Origin: an uncultured Collinsella sp.
GTDB lineage: Bacteria > Actinomycetota > Coriobacteriia > Coriobacteriales > Coriobacteriaceae
Assembly (NCBI GenBank): GCA_900751695.1
Contig: CAADSS010000057.1
Location: forward strand, 1 to 7,771
Reading direction: 5' to 3'
DNA length: 7,771 bases
Position numbers and translations under genes: made by a program
The notes under the pieces: generated by a model
Database searches by the model: none
What the model saw: the letters and a program-made list of their open reading frames with translations, nothing else
Told to the model about the DNA's origin: nothing
Shown: positions 5,807 through 7,771 of the stretch, piece after piece
How positions within the stretch are numbered: position 1 is the first letter of the stretch
Layout: each line of letters begins with the position of its first letter

Positions 5807-6730
5807 ATGCTCATTGCATTGCAGGGCGCCGTTTCGCAGGGCGTCCTCTGGGGCATTATGGTGCTTGGCGTGTTTATCACGTTCCGCCTGCTCGATATTC
5901 CCGATATGACCTGCTACCGCAGCTTTGCCCTCGGCGGCTGCGGCTGCGCTGTGCTCATCGTCAATAACAACGTCGACCCGCTGCTCGCCGTGCTGGCCGG
6001 TATGTGCGCCGGCGCCATCGCGGGTGCCGTCACGGGCATTTTGACCACCGTCTTTGAGATTCCCGCGATCCTCGCCGGAATCCTCACCCAGATCAGCCTG
6101 TGGTCCATTAACCTGCGTATCATGGGCAAGTCCAATACGCCCATTCTTGCCAAGGGCACCGTGTTCTCGGCCGTCAGCAATATGACCGGTCTGCCGCAGT
6201 CCACCGTTGCCATCATCTTGGGCATCCTGCTCGCCGTGGCTATCGTTGCCATCCTGTATTGGTTCTTTGGCACCGAGATCGGCTCGGCGCTGCGCGCCAC
6301 CGGCAACAACGAGTACATGATCCGCGCTCTGGGCGTCAACACCAACTCCACCAAGATGATCGCCCTCGTGCTCTCCAACGCCCTCATCGGCCTTTCGGGC
6401 GCGCTCATCTGCCAGAGCCAAAAGTATGCCGACATTGGTATGGGCACCGGTGCCATCGTTATCGGTCTTGCCGCCATTGTTATCGGTGAGGTGCTCGGCC
6501 GTCTGCTGCCCGGCGGCCTCACGCAGTTTAGCGTCCGTCTTGCCTCCGCCGTCTTTGGCTCCGTGGTGTACTTCCTTATCCGCGCCATCGTGCTGCAGTT
6601 GGGCATGGACGCCAACGACATGAAGCTGCTCTCCGCCGTAATTGTCGCTGTGGCCCTGTGCGTGCCCGTGGTTTGGGAGCGCTATAAGCTCCGCAGCTCC
6701 TACACGAAGGGAGATGAGGCAGATGCTTAA
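5807..6730 (+). CDS. ABC transporter permease (TrpY-like)
   Basis: This 307-residue integral membrane protein is of the BPD_transp_2/COG4120 type, which forms the transmembrane channel of the importer. About eight or nine hydrophobic segments can be seen, roughly at residues 10-28, 37-52, 57-81, 84-103, 133-153, 184-201, 212-230, 245-263 and 274-290. The cytoplasmic loop at about 154-183 carries GTEIGSALRATGNNEYMIRALGV in two overlapping pieces, the family's ATPase-coupling segment. The charged tail from 291 is cytoplasmic. The ATG at 5807 has AGGAGG at 5793-5798, eight bases upstream; a nearer ATG at 5800 is out of frame. The end overlaps the ATPase start, which implies translational coupling. 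It works with the lipoprotein and ATPase encoded on either side. Confidence 0.93.
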   Translation: MLIALQGAVSQGVLWGIMVLGVFITFRLLDIPDMTCYRSFALGGCGCAVLIVNNNVDPLLAVLAGMCAGAIAGAVTGILTTVFEIPAILAGILTQISLWSINLRIMGKSNTPILAKGTVFSAVSNMTGLPQSTVAIILGILLAVAIVAILYWFFGTEIGSALRATGNNEYMIRALGVNTNSTKMIALVLSNALIGLSGALICQSQKYADIGMGTGAIVIGLAAIVIGEVLGRLLPGGLTQFSVRLASAVFGSVVYFLIRAIVLQLGMDANDMKLLSAVIVAVALCVPVVWERYKLRSSYTKGDEADA

Positions 6731-7517
6731 GCTCTCGCATGTCAAGAAGACCTTTAACAAGGGCACCGTCACCGAGAAGCGCGCGCTCACCGGCGTCGAC
6801 CTCACCCTGAATGACGGCGACTTTGTAACCGTGATCGGCGGCAACGGCGCCGGCAAGTCCACGCTGCTCAACATGATCGCCGGCGTGTACCCGCTCGATT
6901 CGGGCGTTATCGAGCTCGACGGCACCGACATCTCGCGCCTGAGCGAGTCGCAGCGCGCCAAGTACCTGGGCCGCGTGTTTCAGGACCCCATGCGCGGTAC
7001 CGCTGCCGACATGCAGATTGCCGAGAACTTGGCCCTCGCCAAGCGTCGCGGCCAGCGTCGCGGCCTTTCGTGGGGCGTCACCAAGGCCGAGAAAGATGAG
7101 TACGTTGAGCTGCTCAAGCGCCTGGACCTTGGTCTGGACACGCGTCTCAACGCCAAGGTCGGCCTGCTCTCGGGTGGCCAGCGCCAGGCACTCACCCTGC
7201 TAATGGCCACTCTCACCAGGCCGCGCCTGCTGCTGCTCGACGAGCACACTGCGGCCCTCGACCCCAAGACGGCCTCTAAGGTGCTCAACCTGACCGAGGA
7301 GATCGTCGACGAGAACCACCTGACCACGCTCATGGTCACGCATAACATGAACGACGCCATCCGTCTGGGCAACCGTCTGATCATGATGCACGAGGGCCAT
7401 GTGATCTACGACGTGGCGGGCGATGAGAAGAAGTCGCTCACCGTAGCCGACCTGCTGCAGAAATTCGAGGAGGTCTCGGGTGGCGAGCTCGCCAACGACC
7501 GCATGCTGCTAAGCTAA
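6723..7517 (+). CDS. ABC transporter ATP-binding protein (TrpZ-like)
   Basis: This 264-residue cytoplasmic ATPase powers the importer (COG1101-type). All ABC motifs are intact: Walker A GGNGAGKST (39-47), Q-loop Gln87 in VFQDPMRGT, signature LSGGQRQ (149-155), Walker B LLLLDEH with Asp173 and catalytic Glu174, D-loop AALD (177-180) and switch His207 in MVTHNMND. The stretch QDPMRGTAADMQIAENLALA and the DEHTAALDPKTA context are typical of the ATPases paired with TrpX/TrpY-like proteins. The ATG at 6723 overlaps the permease end by eight bases (ATGCTTAA); AAGGGAG at 6707-6713 within the permease gene serves as RBS. The upstream in-frame start at 6642 would lie deep in the permease gene and is rejected. 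It is the last gene of the operon. Confidence 0.95.
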   Translation: MLKLSHVKKTFNKGTVTEKRALTGVDLTLNDGDFVTVIGGNGAGKSTLLNMIAGVYPLDSGVIELDGTDISRLSESQRAKYLGRVFQDPMRGTAADMQIAENLALAKRRGQRRGLSWGVTKAEKDEYVELLKRLDLGLDTRLNAKVGLLSGGQRQALTLLMATLTRPRLLLLDEHTAALDPKTASKVLNLTEEIVDENHLTTLMVTHNMNDAIRLGNRLIMMHEGHVIYDVAGDEKKSLTVADLLQKFEEVSGGELANDRMLLS

Positions 7518-7555
7518 ACCTACCAAAAAGGGACAGGTTTATTTTGGCAGGTTTT
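7516..7555 (+). repeat. Hairpin with GGGACAGGTTT loop at the ATPase stop codon
   Basis: AAACCT-A-CCAAAA (7516-7528) pairs with TTTTGG-C-AGGTTT (7542-7554), giving 12 pairs and one A-C mismatch. The 13-base loop contains GGGACAGG and a second AGGTTT (7535-7540) that could compete for the left arm. The stem begins inside the TAA stop. The AT-rich stem is followed by TATCT, so it is at best a weak terminator. The motif recalls dispersed GGGACAGGTTT palindromes found in some bacterial genomes, but copy number cannot be judged here. Confidence 0.5.
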
Positions 7556-7570
7556 ATCTGCGCAAACGTC

Positions 7571-7610
7571 AAAACCGCCGCTAAGGGACAGGCGCCCTTG
7601 CGGCGGTTTT
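7571..7610 (+). terminator. Strong terminator of the ABC transporter operon
   Basis: AAAACCGCCGC (7571-7581) pairs perfectly with GCGGCGGTTTT (7600-7610), and AAGGG (7583-7587) with CCCTT (7595-7599), with a single bulged T and a seven-base loop. The A/T arms would serve as terminator tails on both strands, so it may act bidirectionally. Confidence 0.85.
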
Positions 7611-7623
7611 CGCATATTATGTC

Positions 7624-7653
7624 GATAATCCGATATTCAACCAGACATTCTGG
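7624..7653 (+). promoter_or_regulatory. Weak promoter and small palindrome before the last gene
   Basis: GATAAT (7624-7629) is a 5-of-6 -10 candidate without a recognisable -35; TATTAT at 7615-7620 is an alternative. CCAGA (7641-7645) and TCTGG (7649-7653) form a perfect 5-base dyad around CAT that could be an operator half or a tiny leader hairpin. The evidence is thin, but some promoter is expected here because a strong terminator precedes it. Confidence 0.25.
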
Positions 7654-7674
7654 CTAAGGACTAAGGAAGCTGCC

Positions 7675-7771
7675 ATGAAAAGACTCCCCCGCCTTGCGTT
7701 AACCGCCGCGTTGTTTGTCGGCGCGCTCGCAGGCATCCCAAGCCTCGCTTTCGCGGGAAACCTGCCCGCCG
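7675..7771 (+). CDS. Start of an exported protein (partial, unrecognised)
   Basis: Only the first 32 codons are inside the window. They form a textbook signal peptide: positive N-region MKRLPR, hydrophobic core from residue 7 (LALTAALFVGALAG) and a signal peptidase I site PSLAFA before Gly28. No lipobox cysteine is visible. The ATG at 7675 has AAGGAA at 7663-7668, six bases upstream. The mature protein is secreted or cell-surface, but its family cannot be told from the few mature residues (GNLPA). It stands alone after the transporter terminator. Confidence 0.75.
   Translation, partial: MKRLPRLALTAALFVGALAGIPSLAFAGNLPA

Noticed and set aside
5786..6961. A 391-codon open frame antisense to the permease and ATPase.
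   Set aside because: The translation is rich in H, G, D and A with no family features; both sense genes are unmistakable.
1..7771. Mobile elements, CRISPR, toxin-antitoxin or other defence genes.
   Set aside because: No transposase, integrase, regularly spaced repeats or small paired ORFs with their own RBS were seen; the genes are housekeeping, transport and regulation.

Overview
The window looks like chromosomal DNA from a GC-rich gut actinobacterium of the Coriobacteriia, most likely Collinsella or a close relative. This rests on GC-rich codon use combined with strong GGAGG-type ribosome binding sites, Firmicutes-like gene content (PTS IIA, a COG2984/4120/1101-type ABC transporter) and a WYL-type regulator. 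The genus is inferred from general familiarity, not from a database match.

Left part (1-1834): an alpha/beta hydrolase on the minus strand (125-1027) and a stand-alone glucose-type PTS EIIA protein on the plus strand (1271-1834) are divergently transcribed from a 243-base gap. That gap holds candidate promoters for both genes and a 10-base perfect palindrome resembling a LacI-family operator. The first 124 bases hold two hairpins and perhaps the last 41 codons of an unrecognised gene.

Middle (1872-4461): asnS (asparaginyl-tRNA synthetase) is a self-contained unit with an extended -10 promoter, a GTG start and a strong terminator. It is followed by a regulator with an HTH_11-like N-terminus and a WYL-like C-terminus. 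A 10-base inverted repeat brackets the regulator's leader and includes its probable Shine-Dalgarno.

Right part (4531-7610): a three-gene ABC transporter operon encodes a lipoprotein substrate-binding protein, an integral membrane permease and an ATPase. The set matches the TrpX/TrpY/TrpZ-like (tryptophan/tyrosine) family. A promoter candidate precedes the first gene. A 203-base gap with two stem-loops, the second terminator-like, separates the binding protein from the permease, while the permease and ATPase overlap by 8 bases. This layout suits making more binding protein than membrane complex. Two hairpins, one a strong terminator, close the operon. The start of a signal-peptide-bearing protein runs off the right edge.

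Most of the window is ordinary housekeeping and transport content. I see no prophage, insertion sequence, CRISPR array, tRNA, rRNA or clear new system. The points most worth a second look are non-coding: the differential-expression structures in the transporter operon, the inverted repeat at the WYL regulator's start, and a repeated GGGACAGG-containing hairpin pair after the ATPase.
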